This document shows positions 1 through 8,927 of a stretch of 48,768 bases of DNA, in pieces. The stretch spans positions 1 through 48,768 of the forward strand of contig CANQRW010000019.1 of NCBI GenBank assembly GCA_947626365.1. Direction: 5' to 3'. Origin of the DNA: an uncultured Lachnospiraceae bacterium. GTDB taxonomy: Bacteria; Bacillota; Clostridia; Lachnospirales; Lachnospiraceae. Made by a program: the position numbers and the translations under genes. The number at the start of each line of letters is the position of its first letter. Within the stretch, counting starts at the first letter, position 1. Under the pieces are notes generated by a model. That model did no database searches. It saw only the letters and a list, made by a program, of their open reading frames with translations, and was not told where the DNA came from.

Positions 1-3000
1 ATTTTAGGCTTAGAAAAATCGTCCCAATAGCTTATGCTGTCCTGTGTCTCGAACCATTTATTGCTGGTCTTTTTTCTAGCCTTGACCAGTTCCCCATTAA
101 CGATTTGGGTTTTACCGGTTTGCTCGAGACGTTCAATTCCATAAGAAAGAAGGTGTTCTTTTATTGCCGGATAATTATTAATGTTGTATTCCCGACTAGG
201 AAATGTTGCAATCAGCCATAAATCAGCAAAAGTATATTCGTACCGTTTAATGTCCCTGCCTCGCAAAATCGGTCGAATAATTTCAGCGGATTTGGGATCT
301 GCAGCAATTAGTTCATCTTTTTTTGGACCATTGATAATGAATGCGTCGTTAAAACCTGTTTTAATACCATAATTGATAGAAATGTCCCATTCACGAAGCG
401 GGACACCGACAGCCTCAATTTTAGCCTTGATACTTTGCTCCAATGAAGACAAAATAACCCAGCTGCTCGTTCCAGTAAATTTACATATAGAACTGTTTTG
501 TTCAACAAAAACGCTCAAATTATCCAAGCAATTCTCTTTCGCGATACAAGAGCGTGTTGACATCTGATTCTTTGTCTTCGTAAACAGCAGAATATTGGTA
601 TCTACCGTTGCACTTTCAAATATTTTCTGGCCGGCAAAATCAACCAAAAGCACGGGATTACACTTATGAGCAAAAAAGTTTCGAAGTTTTTCACCATATC
701 CAGCCCGCATCCATTTATTGCTTGTGATAAAACATAGTGTTCCATTATCACAGAGCAAAGTATGACCTTTTTCATAAAATAAACAATACAAATCTCCGGT
801 TTTGGCAAATGTTTCAAACCCACAATTTTCGTAAATATCACCCAATTTGTTACTGCTTTCATCGTCGATCGCTTTTTGGAGCTGGACATACGGAGGATTG
901 CCAATCGCAATGTCAAATCCCCCATTATCCCGAAATACTTTTGGAAAATAAAGCTGCCATAAAACAAACGGTTTTGATGCTTGCTGAATTGCCTGATAAT
1001 ATGAATCAACAGCGTCTTGTTTTCCATTCAATTGTTCCAGTATGATCTGATTATAAATATCCTGGATTCGTTCCTTCAGGGAATCTTTAGCTACACGATC
1101 CTTCTCATCATACAAACTAGACTGCAGATTAATTAAATCGTTAATCATCACAGCCAATTTTTGATCATATAATGTTCCCTGTCTTCCATCAGAAAGATTT
1201 CCAATCGCCTCATTTTCTGTAATAAGCGATATTCCTGCAAATTTGTCCATCAGACTGTTTCCGCATATTATATTGCAGTCCAGATTCGGCAGCTCCCTGG
1301 GCTTCGTAGTATAACCAAATTCTTCATTCTCCTGCTCCATGATCTGATTATCAATGACAAGAGATAACCATAACCGCAGTTTTGTTATATCCACGGCACT
1401 GGCTTCAATATCACATGCAAAGATGGAATTCTTAATGGTATCTCTTTTCATTCGATACGGATTACGCATAGAGCAATAACTCAGGCGCTGATATCTATTC
1501 ATATCAATTATCATATAAGACGTAACCGTACTTCTGGCTTTGATAATCTCTGTCAGCATACCAAGTGGAAAAGCGCCGGAGCCAACCGCTATATCAACAA
1601 CTTTAACGTTCGCAAGCAAATCATCAATTTCCTGAAGTCTATTTACTTTAGTTTTATAGCTAAAAATAGATGCCGGAATTTCTAAATCTTTTTCCTTATC
1701 AAATTCCATATGATGCTTATGAAAAAAGATTTCATTGCCCTGCAGCAGCTGACCGGTCACATCATCAATTGGCAGTGTTTTCTTTGTATCTTCATCTCTA
1801 AAATATTCTCCATACAAGATAAATTTACGAATATCATCATCTGAGATACCCGTTTTTGAAGTAAGATAGCTGATAAGGCTTTCCTGACACATATAATGAA
1901 CAATCTCACGAGGGGTATAGAATGCTCCCCTGGATTTCCTGTCACTTACATCCAGCAGGTTTTCGAAAACCTTTCCCAGCATCTCAGGATCAATGGCCAC
2001 TTCACGTTCCATTGGTTCATCTTCAGCTATTGTAAAATTATATCGATCAAAGACATCCAGTATTCCATCCGCATCTCTGCCTTTAATCGAAACATTCGAA
2101 AACAATTCATTCGGAATTTTGAAATCGTTATTACGCCAGTCATATCCATCCAGTTCCTCAAACAGACCGCCATTCAGGAACGGAATCCGTCTATGCATCG
2201 GAGGGAAAAACGCATTTTCACCGCGATTCTGGTTTAATCCCGTATAGAACAAAGGTTCCAGATAATCATCAAAGAAATTTTCCCCAGATTTCATGCAATT
2301 ATTGAAGATCTGCCTCATGAAATCTTTCGGTCCATCACCCCAAGCGTCTCCTTTAACCAAAGTAGAAAGTGTAGTCTCATCCTCCTTTGATAATGTCAAA
2401 AGCGCTTTCGTATCCCTGTAGAACATACCATCCTGAGCCTGTTTATATACAAACGGCATAAGTTCTTTGGATTTTCGACCTGGACGATAGAATCCGGATT
2501 TATACTCTCGTTCCGACAATCTGAATGGAAAAGCGTTTACGCCCAACCACCCCTTTTTTTGGATAAAATACAAGAATACAATTTGTCCCATAAGCTTTTT
2601 AGCAAATTGTTCACTGTCAAATCCTCTAGCCTCTGCCTCGGCATTAAAATCTGCATTACAATCCAGATATTCTTTTAATTCCAAATACTTTTCGCGATAT
2701 TGAGCAAAAAAGTCCTTTGTAACTGCCTCAACACTGAACGCTTCTTCCAGATCATCTAAACTCGGATTCAGATCATCCGCAACAAATATTGGATAAAGGC
2801 GTTCCTGCGCCGTATGACAAGGTTCACCTTTACCGACAAGATACGAGTACCTTTTTGCAGGAGTCAGTCGTTCACTAAGTTTCCCTTTAGAAAACTCATA
2901 GTCTAGACGTACCAACGATAAACGCCATTTATCTGAATCATCTTTTGTATAGAATGCCGCCAGCGCGCCAGCGCAGTCACTGCTTTCAAGAAGCATTTTA

Positions 3001-3278
3001 ACAAATGTTCTTTGCATACTTCTCGCATTTTCAAGATTTTTATCCTTAATCAGGCATATGGAAAACAACGCAATTTTATTATTGTCCTTTCCCACATAAT
3101 TACCAATGTGTCTGTAGTGATCGATAGCCACAGAAAATGTACTCCAGGGTTTCACTTCACGGTTAGGGGCAACGATCTGCATATTATCTAACAGTTCCCT
3201 AAGAAACTTCACATACCTTTCATGGTCAAATGCATCTGTCAATGTTCCCTCGAATATCTTTCGTTTCTGCTCATTCAT
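1..3278 (-). CDS. Eco57I-type adenine DNA methyltransferase / type IIG-like restriction-modification protein (partial, C-terminus beyond left edge)
   Basis: Reading the minus strand from ATG at 3278, one frame stays open to the window edge (about 1,092 codons), so the C-terminus lies outside. Visible landmarks in order: an N-terminal region of about 440 residues without a nuclease motif I recognise; RGAFYTPREI near residue 450; SAM-binding motif I (VVDIAVGSGAF) near 560; motif II (ACDIEAS) near 618; and the catalytic IGNPPYVQ with N-P-P-Y at 794-797, which marks N6-adenine methylases. The rest resembles a TaqI/Eco57I target-recognition region (KTGFNDAFII, then PILRGRDIKRYEY). The start overlaps the stop of the helicase upstream by 8 bp (3271-3278), and the end of that gene supplies the purine-rich AAGGAGAAAG ribosome site, so the two are translationally coupled. 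Expected role: site recognition and protective methylation, perhaps restriction with the helicase. Whether the protein also cuts DNA cannot be seen here. Confidence 0.88.
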   Translation of the reverse strand, partial: MNEQKRKIFEGTLTDAFDHERYVKFLRELLDNMQIVAPNREVKPWSTFSVAIDHYRHIGNYVGKDNNKIALFSICLIKDKNLENARSMQRTFVKMLLESSDCAGALAAFYTKDDSDKWRLSLVRLDYEFSKGKLSERLTPAKRYSYLVGKGEPCHTAQERLYPIFVADDLNPSLDDLEEAFSVEAVTKDFFAQYREKYLELKEYLDCNADFNAEAEARGFDSEQFAKKLMGQIVFLYFIQKKGWLGVNAFPFRLSEREYKSGFYRPGRKSKELMPFVYKQAQDGMFYRDTKALLTLSKEDETTLSTLVKGDAWGDGPKDFMRQIFNNCMKSGENFFDDYLEPLFYTGLNQNRGENAFFPPMHRRIPFLNGGLFEELDGYDWRNNDFKIPNELFSNVSIKGRDADGILDVFDRYNFTIAEDEPMEREVAIDPEMLGKVFENLLDVSDRKSRGAFYTPREIVHYMCQESLISYLTSKTGISDDDIRKFILYGEYFRDEDTKKTLPIDDVTGQLLQGNEIFFHKHHMEFDKEKDLEIPASIFSYKTKVNRLQEIDDLLANVKVVDIAVGSGAFPLGMLTEIIKARSTVTSYMIIDMNRYQRLSYCSMRNPYRMKRDTIKNSIFACDIEASAVDITKLRLWLSLVIDNQIMEQENEEFGYTTKPRELPNLDCNIICGNSLMDKFAGISLITENEAIGNLSDGRQGTLYDQKLAVMINDLINLQSSLYDEKDRVAKDSLKERIQDIYNQIILEQLNGKQDAVDSYYQAIQQASKPFVLWQLYFPKVFRDNGGFDIAIGNPPYVQLQKAIDDESSNKLGDIYENCGFETFAKTGDLYCLFYEKGHTLLCDNGTLCFITSNKWMRAGYGEKLRNFFAHKCNPVLLVDFAGQKIFESATVDTNILLFTKTKNQMSTRSCIAKENCLDNLSVFVEQNSSICKFTGTSSWVILSSLEQSIKAKIEAVGVPLREWDISINYGIKTGFNDAFIINGPKKDELIAADPKSAEIIRPILRGRDIKRYEYTFADLWLIATFPSREYNINNYPAIKEHLLSYGIERLEQTGKTQIVNGELVKARKKTSNKWFETQDSISYWDDFSKPK

Positions 3279-6200
3279 TTTCTTTCTCCTTAAGATAGCA
3301 TGACAAAATTACCTGTTTCTCCCCCTCTGTATGAAGCACAGTATCTTTCCGTTCATAAAGATACTGTTCTGGAACCCGATTTAAAATCGCGAAGTATGCT
3401 GTAGAAAGATCCTCCATCGGCTTTAATTCTCTCACAATATTCTTCGTTATATTCTGAGGAATGTTGCCATTCTCATAGGCCCTAAATAACCTTTCTATCA
3501 TATCTTCCTGATCATCAGTCAATGTAGCCTCTTTCATTATTGCACGAAGAATTTGAACAACTTTCAAGTCATTCCCACGGAGCGGCGCTTTACCAACTTC
3601 AATAATCTTATCCTGAATTAATGAATCATCAAAGGCCGCATTATTCGCATCATAATGTTCATAGTAAGAACTACCCACATTGATACGCAGTTCATCGGGT
3701 TCACATTCTAAATATTTGATAGCTTCGATAAAAGTGAGCTGCATCGTATCCCTGCCGGTAATAAAGAAACTCTTTAATGCACCTTTTTTGACAAATGTAA
3801 TTGTCGCATCTCCCTTCAAACATCTAGTATATCTGCCTGTTTTAGATCTCTTGGGGAGCCTTTTTATCCGATCGAACAATCCCTTATCGTTATCGCGTAT
3901 CTGCCTAATTACTGCCAGGTAAGCCAGTTCAGGATTTGTTCCTGCCTCTTCTTTATCCAAATCCGCTGTCAAATTTTCAAACAATTTTTGAGAGCTGACC
4001 ACTTCCTCATCAGACAAATATTTATAATCTTCGCCAAGTGTATCATGAAAAGCCTGCAATTTTTCCAGAACACGATCTTTCAGCGGCATATGCTTATCTG
4101 ATTGTGCCGTCGGGAAGAAATTGAATATGTAAATCTGCTGATATTCCGTTCCAACACGATTGATACGGCCGGCACGCTGCATAATCCTTGTCGGATTCCA
4201 TGGTAAATCATAATTTATCAGGGCGTTTGAACGATGAAGATTGATTCCCTCAGCCAGTACGTCTGTCGTAATCAATACATCATACCTGTCATTTCCCTTA
4301 TTTACATATTTTGGATTAAAACTATCTTCTATATCATCCTTTAGTTTTGAACTGCTTGTGCCGGAATACGCTACGACACGATTCCCATACAGGGTTCTTA
4401 ACTTTTCTTCCAGATATTCAGCAGTTTCTCTCGATTCCGTAAAAATAACCTTCTTATTACCAAGTAGTTTTCTGTTATTTTCCAGTTCTTTGCAAAAAGT
4501 TTCCAGTTTCGGATCCACATCGATAGAATCCCACAGACCTTGCAAATATTTTAATTTAGACAGGTCTTTATTTAAATCAATAATAAAGCTGGATTTAAAC
4601 TCTGATATTTTAAAATGGAATCCCTTTTCGTCTTCAACCATTTGCATTAGTTTATCATTATCACCAGAATCCAATAAATCATAAACATCAATTTTTTTAC
4701 TAATCCAAACTTCACCAGTCTTTTTATACATATCAATAAAACGTTCATATGAATCTATAAATCTTGTCAGTGTCATACGAAACGCATAAAAACTGCTTTC
4801 CAAACGCTTTACCAGAATTCCCTTCATAAAACCACCCATGTTATGTTGTGCCGCCAATAACTGGGCGTATGTTTTCACATCTTTCAAATATGTCAAAGGC
4901 TTATATCTGGCATATGTAAAATCCTTAATCGCTGCTATAGTCTCGTTAAAAATACTGTCTGTCGCATCATCAAATGTATATATAATTTTCTCCGGAACTC
5001 CAAGTTTCGGAAACGTAAGTCCCTGACGTTCGAGATCATCATGATAATACTTCTCAATCTCTGTTCTTGTTCTTCGAATCATAATATGACGAAGAAGTTT
5101 ATCGCGTATTTCTTCGGAATTTGCTCTTATCTGCGCCATGTAATCTGAGGATCCCTTATCCAGTCCCTTTAATTTCCCATTCAGAGACGCAAAGAAACCT
5201 TCTAGATTTTTAACACCAACAATATTGCTGTTGTGTTTCGGCTGAAAGAGATATATTTGATTTTCAATGTCGCTGGTATAGTTGTTAATCGGAGTCGCAG
5301 AAATCAATACCACTTTCTTGCCATAGCAAATCTCGTGAAGCTTACTAAAACTATCTGTCCCTGCGTTACGGAATCGATGAGCTTCATCTACAAATACATA
5401 TTCATAATCTACATGGCCCGATAAAATGCTGTCAAGTTTACCCAGAGATACTACCTTCGCCGCGACATCAAATTCCAACAGAACATTTTCCCAATAAGAC
5501 ACCAGAACCGGCGGACAGATCACAAGTTTCTTTCCTTTGTTGAGACTTTTAGCCAGCATTGCGCAAATATAAGTTTTTCCCAATCCAACAACGTCAGAAA
5601 TAAATACACCATTATACGCCTGCAAAATTTTCTTGGCCTGCACTACGGCATCTCTTTGATATTGTAAATACATATATCCTGGAGGAGGGGTATATTCTGC
5701 CAATAAATCTTTATCAGCATTAATCTCCTCACGAAAAAATTCATACAATGTTTTTAAATAAATCTCATAAGGGGTAATATCATTACGAACCCACGTCTTA
5801 TTTTCAACTGCTTCAATATAGACATCCTGAATTGGGATACCGTCTTCCCACAATTCTTCAAACCGATTTAGCGCAAAACGAACATCCGCACTATCCTTTA
5901 ATTCCACGTTAAATTCAAGATTATTGATTAATCCTGCTTCAGAGAAATTGCTCGATCCAGTAATCACGCTGCCATAATAGTCTGCCTTCAATGGATTTTT
6001 ACGCATAATATATACTTTTGCATGAATTGGCGCGTTAACATACATGCGCATTTCCATTTTCCCACTTTTCAACCATTCAATAAACTGATATACCCCTTTT
6101 TCAACCTCCGCTGAGTTCTCTGATTTTTCAAATTCAGCCTCCACTTCCTGCGCAAATCTTTCTTTCGACTCTTTTAATGATAGACCCTGATCTATAATAT

Positions 6201-6411
6201 CAATCGTATATTTATCTACATTTAAACCGACAAGCACTCGAATCTTCTCCACGCTTTCCATTGCCGGATATAGCCTAAAAAAACCGCTTGTACGAAAGTA
6301 TCCAACGAGAATATCGAAAAACTGCGTATTGTTTCTTAGAATTGTTGAAAATCTGCTATACAAATCACGTTCCGGATCATTTGTAAAAAATTTCAGATCG
6401 TTTACCATCAT
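3271..6411 (-). CDS. PLD-nuclease-domain / SNF2-type superfamily 2 helicase of a restriction system
   Basis: A 1,046-residue protein. The N-terminal part has a phospholipase-D-like half site: H130-A-K132 followed by GSSNFSEAG from about 152. The aspartate of a textbook HxKxxxxD is not in the usual place. The helicase core follows: Walker A GLGKT near 277-281, VDEAH near 341-344, motif III ISATP, and motif VI QRAGRINRVG near 744-753. Two ATGs begin the frame; AAGGAG lies about 11 bases before the first. The gene is followed with overlap by the Eco57I-type methyltransferase, so the pair is probably one ATP-dependent restriction module. PLD nucleases working with SF2 helicases are known from NgoAVII/CglI-type systems, and single-chain type ISP enzymes combine helicase and gamma-class methylase. 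This split arrangement is not one I can name. The codons are A+T-rich compared with thrS next door, suggesting horizontal transfer. Confidence 0.87.
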   Translation of the reverse strand: MMVNDLKFFTNDPERDLYSRFSTILRNNTQFFDILVGYFRTSGFFRLYPAMESVEKIRVLVGLNVDKYTIDIIDQGLSLKESKERFAQEVEAEFEKSENSAEVEKGVYQFIEWLKSGKMEMRMYVNAPIHAKVYIMRKNPLKADYYGSVITGSSNFSEAGLINNLEFNVELKDSADVRFALNRFEELWEDGIPIQDVYIEAVENKTWVRNDITPYEIYLKTLYEFFREEINADKDLLAEYTPPPGYMYLQYQRDAVVQAKKILQAYNGVFISDVVGLGKTYICAMLAKSLNKGKKLVICPPVLVSYWENVLLEFDVAAKVVSLGKLDSILSGHVDYEYVFVDEAHRFRNAGTDSFSKLHEICYGKKVVLISATPINNYTSDIENQIYLFQPKHNSNIVGVKNLEGFFASLNGKLKGLDKGSSDYMAQIRANSEEIRDKLLRHIMIRRTRTEIEKYYHDDLERQGLTFPKLGVPEKIIYTFDDATDSIFNETIAAIKDFTYARYKPLTYLKDVKTYAQLLAAQHNMGGFMKGILVKRLESSFYAFRMTLTRFIDSYERFIDMYKKTGEVWISKKIDVYDLLDSGDNDKLMQMVEDEKGFHFKISEFKSSFIIDLNKDLSKLKYLQGLWDSIDVDPKLETFCKELENNRKLLGNKKVIFTESRETAEYLEEKLRTLYGNRVVAYSGTSSSKLKDDIEDSFNPKYVNKGNDRYDVLITTDVLAEGINLHRSNALINYDLPWNPTRIMQRAGRINRVGTEYQQIYIFNFFPTAQSDKHMPLKDRVLEKLQAFHDTLGEDYKYLSDEEVVSSQKLFENLTADLDKEEAGTNPELAYLAVIRQIRDNDKGLFDRIKRLPKRSKTGRYTRCLKGDATITFVKKGALKSFFITGRDTMQLTFIEAIKYLECEPDELRINVGSSYYEHYDANNAAFDDSLIQDKIIEVGKAPLRGNDLKVVQILRAIMKEATLTDDQEDMIERLFRAYENGNIPQNITKNIVRELKPMEDLSTAYFAILNRVPEQYLYERKDTVLHTEGEKQVILSCYLKEKENE

Positions 6412-6524
6412 TACGCCATCCGCTCCTTCCTGCCGGTTCAGGTCTATAAATCGTCAATTCATATCATATCAAAAATAAACGATTTCTTCAATTGTTTCAC
6501 CATCTTTGCATCATTTTTTATAAA

Positions 6525-6573
6525 AATACTCCTCCTGTTTCCCATTTTACTTAGAAAATTCAGGAGGAGTATT
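6525..6573 (-). terminator. Rho-independent terminator after thrS
   Basis: A perfect 13-bp stem (6525-6537 with 6561-6573, core CAGGAGGAGTATT) encloses a 23-nt loop. On the minus strand it is followed by a T-rich stretch, as expected for the end of the thrS transcript. The arms are A+T-rich at the base, so it could weakly serve the other strand, but no plus-strand gene ends here. The rest of 6412-6620 shows only the ribosome site of the helicase gene. Confidence 0.85.
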
Positions 6574-6620
6574 CGTTTGCCCCTTATCAATAGTCAGAAT
6601 AATGGTCTGACGCCATCATA

Positions 6621-8549
6621 TTATTCCGCTTTCACGGTCTCCCTCATTGCCCTGGAGGCAATCTCTTCCTTCAATGCAGCGATAAATTCTGCCGTATCCT
6701 TCTGGCCCTCGTCGCCCTCAAAGCGGCTTCGGACGGAGATCACACCCTCGTCAGCCTCCTTCTGGCCTACGATGACCATGTAGGGAATCTTCTGCATCTG
6801 AGCTTCGCGGATCTTGTAGCCGATCTTCTCGGAACGGCCGTCCATCTCCACTCGGATTCCGGCATCGTCAAACTGCCTGGTCACTGCCTTGGCATACTCC
6901 TCGAACTTATCGGAGATAGGAAGCACCTTCACCTGGACAGGCGCAAGCCATGTTGGGAAGGCTCCGGCGAAATGCTCGATCAGGATACCGATGAACCGCT
7001 CGATGGAACCGAAGGCCACACGATGGATCATGATGGGACGATGCTTCTCCCCATCAGCTCCCTGATACTCCAGTTCAAATCGCTGGGGCAGCTGGAAATC
7101 CAGCTGGATAGTGCCGCACTGCCAGGTCCTTCCGATAGCATCCACCAGGTGGAAGTCAATCTTGGGACCGTAGAAAGCGCCGTCGCCTTCATTAACCACA
7201 TAATCCAGTCCCAGCGCATCCAGCGCCGAGCGCAGACCTTCCGTCGCCATCTCCCAGTCTTCGTCGCTTCCCATGCTGTCTTCCGGCCTGGTGGACAGCT
7301 CCACATGATACTTAAATCCAAACAGGGAGTACACCTCGTTGATCAGGCGGGCCACTCCCATGATTTCATCCTTGATCTGCTCCGGCGTCATGAAGATGTG
7401 GGCATCGTCCTGGGTGAAGCAGCGGACCCGCATCAGGCCGTGGAGCTGGCCGGATTTCTCATGGCGGTGAACCAGGCCCAATTCGCCCATTCGGAGAGGC
7501 AAATCCCGGTAGGAACGTGGCTCAGAAGCATACACCAGCACGCCGCCGGGACAGTTCATGGGCTTGATGGCGTAGTCCTGATCGTCGATGACCGTGGTAT
7601 ACATGTTGTTCTTATAGTGATCCCAGTGGCCGGAGGTCTCCCACAGGCTCCGGTTCAGGATAATGGGGGTAGAAATCTCCACGTATCCGGCTTTCTTGTG
7701 AATTTCTCTCCAGTACTCAAGAAGCGTGTTTTTCAGCACCATGCCCTTGGGCAGGAAGAATGGGAATCCGGGGCCTGCGTCGTGCATCATGAACAGTCCC
7801 AGTTCACGGCCCAATTTCCGGTGGTCACGTTTCTTAGCCTCCTCCATCATGGTGATGTAAGCGTCCAGTTCTTCCTTCTTTCCGAAAGCGGTGGCGTAGA
7901 TTCTGGTCAGCATCTTGTTCTTCTCGCTGCCTCTCCAGTAGGCTCCCGCGATGCTGGTCAGCTTGTAGGCCTTGCCCACGTCCTTGGTGTTCATCAGATG
8001 GGGACCGGCGCACAGATCGGTAAACTCTCCCTGCTCGTAGAAGCTAATCTCCTCGCCCTCCGGCAGATCCTCAATCAGCTCCACCTTGTAGGGTTCTTCC
8101 TTCTCCTTCATAAAAGCAATGGCCTCTTCCCTGGGCAAAGTAAACCGCTTAAGAGGCAAAGCCTCTTTCACGATCTTCTTCATCTCCGCCTCAATCTTAT
8201 CCAGATCCTCCGCAGTAATAGGCTCCTCAAAATCGATATCATAATAAAATCCGTCGGCGATGGACGGTCCGATGGCCAGCTTGGCGCCGGGATACAGCCG
8301 CTTGATGGCCTGGGCCATCACATGGCTGGCTGTGTGCCTGAGGGCAGAAAGGCCTTTCTCATCCCTGGCTGTCAGAATATTCAGACTGCAGTCCTTATCT
8401 ACCACAGTCCGAAGATCCACGCCTTCTCCGTCCACTTCGCCCAGGCAGGCCGCTCTGGCCAGTCCCGCGCTTATGTCCGCCGCGATGTCGATGACCGACA
8501 TGGGCTGTGCATATTCTTTTACGCTTCCATCCTTCAGTGTTACTTTCAT
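6621..8549 (-). CDS. thrS: Threonine--tRNA ligase
   Basis: Charges tRNA-Thr with threonine in the cytoplasm. The ATG at 8549 gives 642 residues, the usual ThrRS length. It is chosen over longer in-frame starts because GAAAGGAG lies about 8 bases upstream, and because longer forms would translate the T-box terminator. Domains in order: N-terminal TGS domain (MKVTLKDGSVKEY), second additional (editing) domain with HTASH and LCAGPHL, class II catalytic core with MNCPGG, the RHEKSG loop and the IHRVAFGS histidine (the three zinc ligands Cys/His/His), then the C-terminal anticodon-binding domain. It is transcribed alone from its own promoter through a T-box leader and ends at a strong terminator, so expression should rise when uncharged tRNA-Thr accumulates. 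Confidence 0.98.
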   Translation of the reverse strand: MKVTLKDGSVKEYAQPMSVIDIAADISAGLARAACLGEVDGEGVDLRTVVDKDCSLNILTARDEKGLSALRHTASHVMAQAIKRLYPGAKLAIGPSIADGFYYDIDFEEPITAEDLDKIEAEMKKIVKEALPLKRFTLPREEAIAFMKEKEEPYKVELIEDLPEGEEISFYEQGEFTDLCAGPHLMNTKDVGKAYKLTSIAGAYWRGSEKNKMLTRIYATAFGKKEELDAYITMMEEAKKRDHRKLGRELGLFMMHDAGPGFPFFLPKGMVLKNTLLEYWREIHKKAGYVEISTPIILNRSLWETSGHWDHYKNNMYTTVIDDQDYAIKPMNCPGGVLVYASEPRSYRDLPLRMGELGLVHRHEKSGQLHGLMRVRCFTQDDAHIFMTPEQIKDEIMGVARLINEVYSLFGFKYHVELSTRPEDSMGSDEDWEMATEGLRSALDALGLDYVVNEGDGAFYGPKIDFHLVDAIGRTWQCGTIQLDFQLPQRFELEYQGADGEKHRPIMIHRVAFGSIERFIGILIEHFAGAFPTWLAPVQVKVLPISDKFEEYAKAVTRQFDDAGIRVEMDGRSEKIGYKIREAQMQKIPYMVIVGQKEADEGVISVRSRFEGDEGQKDTAEFIAALKEEIASRAMRETVKAE

Positions 8550-8566
8550 GTTCTGTTCTCCTTTCA

Positions 8567-8822
8567 TACAAAAATCCCTCCCTGCACGATACCATGCAGG
8601 AAGGGACGATTTTACACAATCGCGGTTCCACCCTTTTTGAACAGGCAGCCGAAGCTGTCCGAACCACTTCATTCATGACGATAACGGTGTCGCCGTGCCC
8701 GATTGAGGGCCGCTCAGGGATGGTTTTCCGATATCTTCCGCCCGGAAGGCTTCCACCCTGCGCCTTCCTCTCTGGGAGTTTCCGATATCCTACTGTTCCC
8801 GTCAACGCGTTTTCTTATCACC
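8567..8822 (-). promoter_or_regulatory. T-box riboswitch (tRNA-Thr responsive) in the thrS leader
   Basis: The minus strand carries the T-box core GGGTGGAACCGCG (8621-8633). It is followed by a terminator with a 12-bp stem (8575-8586 with 8595-8606, one G-U pair, 8-nt loop) and five T (8570-8574). Stem I is visible: GGGA (8797-8800) pairs with TCCC (8717-8720), and the palindrome GATATC (8784-8789) pairs with its copy at 8730-8735. Between them lie the conserved AGTA (8791-8794) and, opposite, ACC followed by A. ACC (8722-8724) is a threonine codon and the likely specifier. The upper stem has the AGAGAG motif. Known mechanism: uncharged tRNA pairs with specifier and T-box and prevents termination. 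Confidence 0.95.
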
Positions 8823-8827
8823 TACGA

Positions 8828-8855
8828 TTATAGGAGCCAAATCAATCTTTGTCAA
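8828..8855 (-). promoter_or_regulatory. Sigma-A promoter of thrS
   Basis: Perfect -35 TTGACA (8850-8855) and perfect -10 TATAAT (8828-8833) are separated by 17 bp on the minus strand. Transcription should start near 8821, just upstream of T-box stem I. Confidence 0.93.
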
Positions 8856-8867
8856 GAATTTCTTCCG

Positions 8868-8920
8868 CTCCCGTTACTTCACTCTCCCGTTACTTGTTCC
8901 TGTCACCCGTTCCTGTCACC
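8868..8920 (+). repeat. Two short tandem direct repeats between the peptidase operon and the thrS promoter
   Basis: CTCCCGTTACTT occurs at 8868-8879 and 8884-8895 (period 16). GTTCCTGTCACC occurs at 8896-8907 and 8909-8920 (period 13). They fill the short gap after the last gene of the ATP-grasp operon. No T-tracted terminator is visible here, so that operon may read into the thrS promoter region. Confidence 0.7.
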
Positions 8921-8927
8921 GTTCCGA

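Noticed and set aside
602-1027. Minus-strand 141-codon frame within the methyltransferase region
   Set aside because: It is in another frame of the same strand; the true frame, which has NPPY in register with the start at 3278, is open through this whole stretch.
1-6411. DISARM system
   Set aside because: A helicase and a methylase are present, but no DUF1998 (DrmB) or separate DrmA/DrmC genes are visible in the window.
6972-8678. Long plus-strand open frame (568 codons) across thrS
   Set aside because: It is antisense to thrS, has no recognisable domain, and exists because the G+C-rich minus-strand codons leave few stops in the opposite frame.
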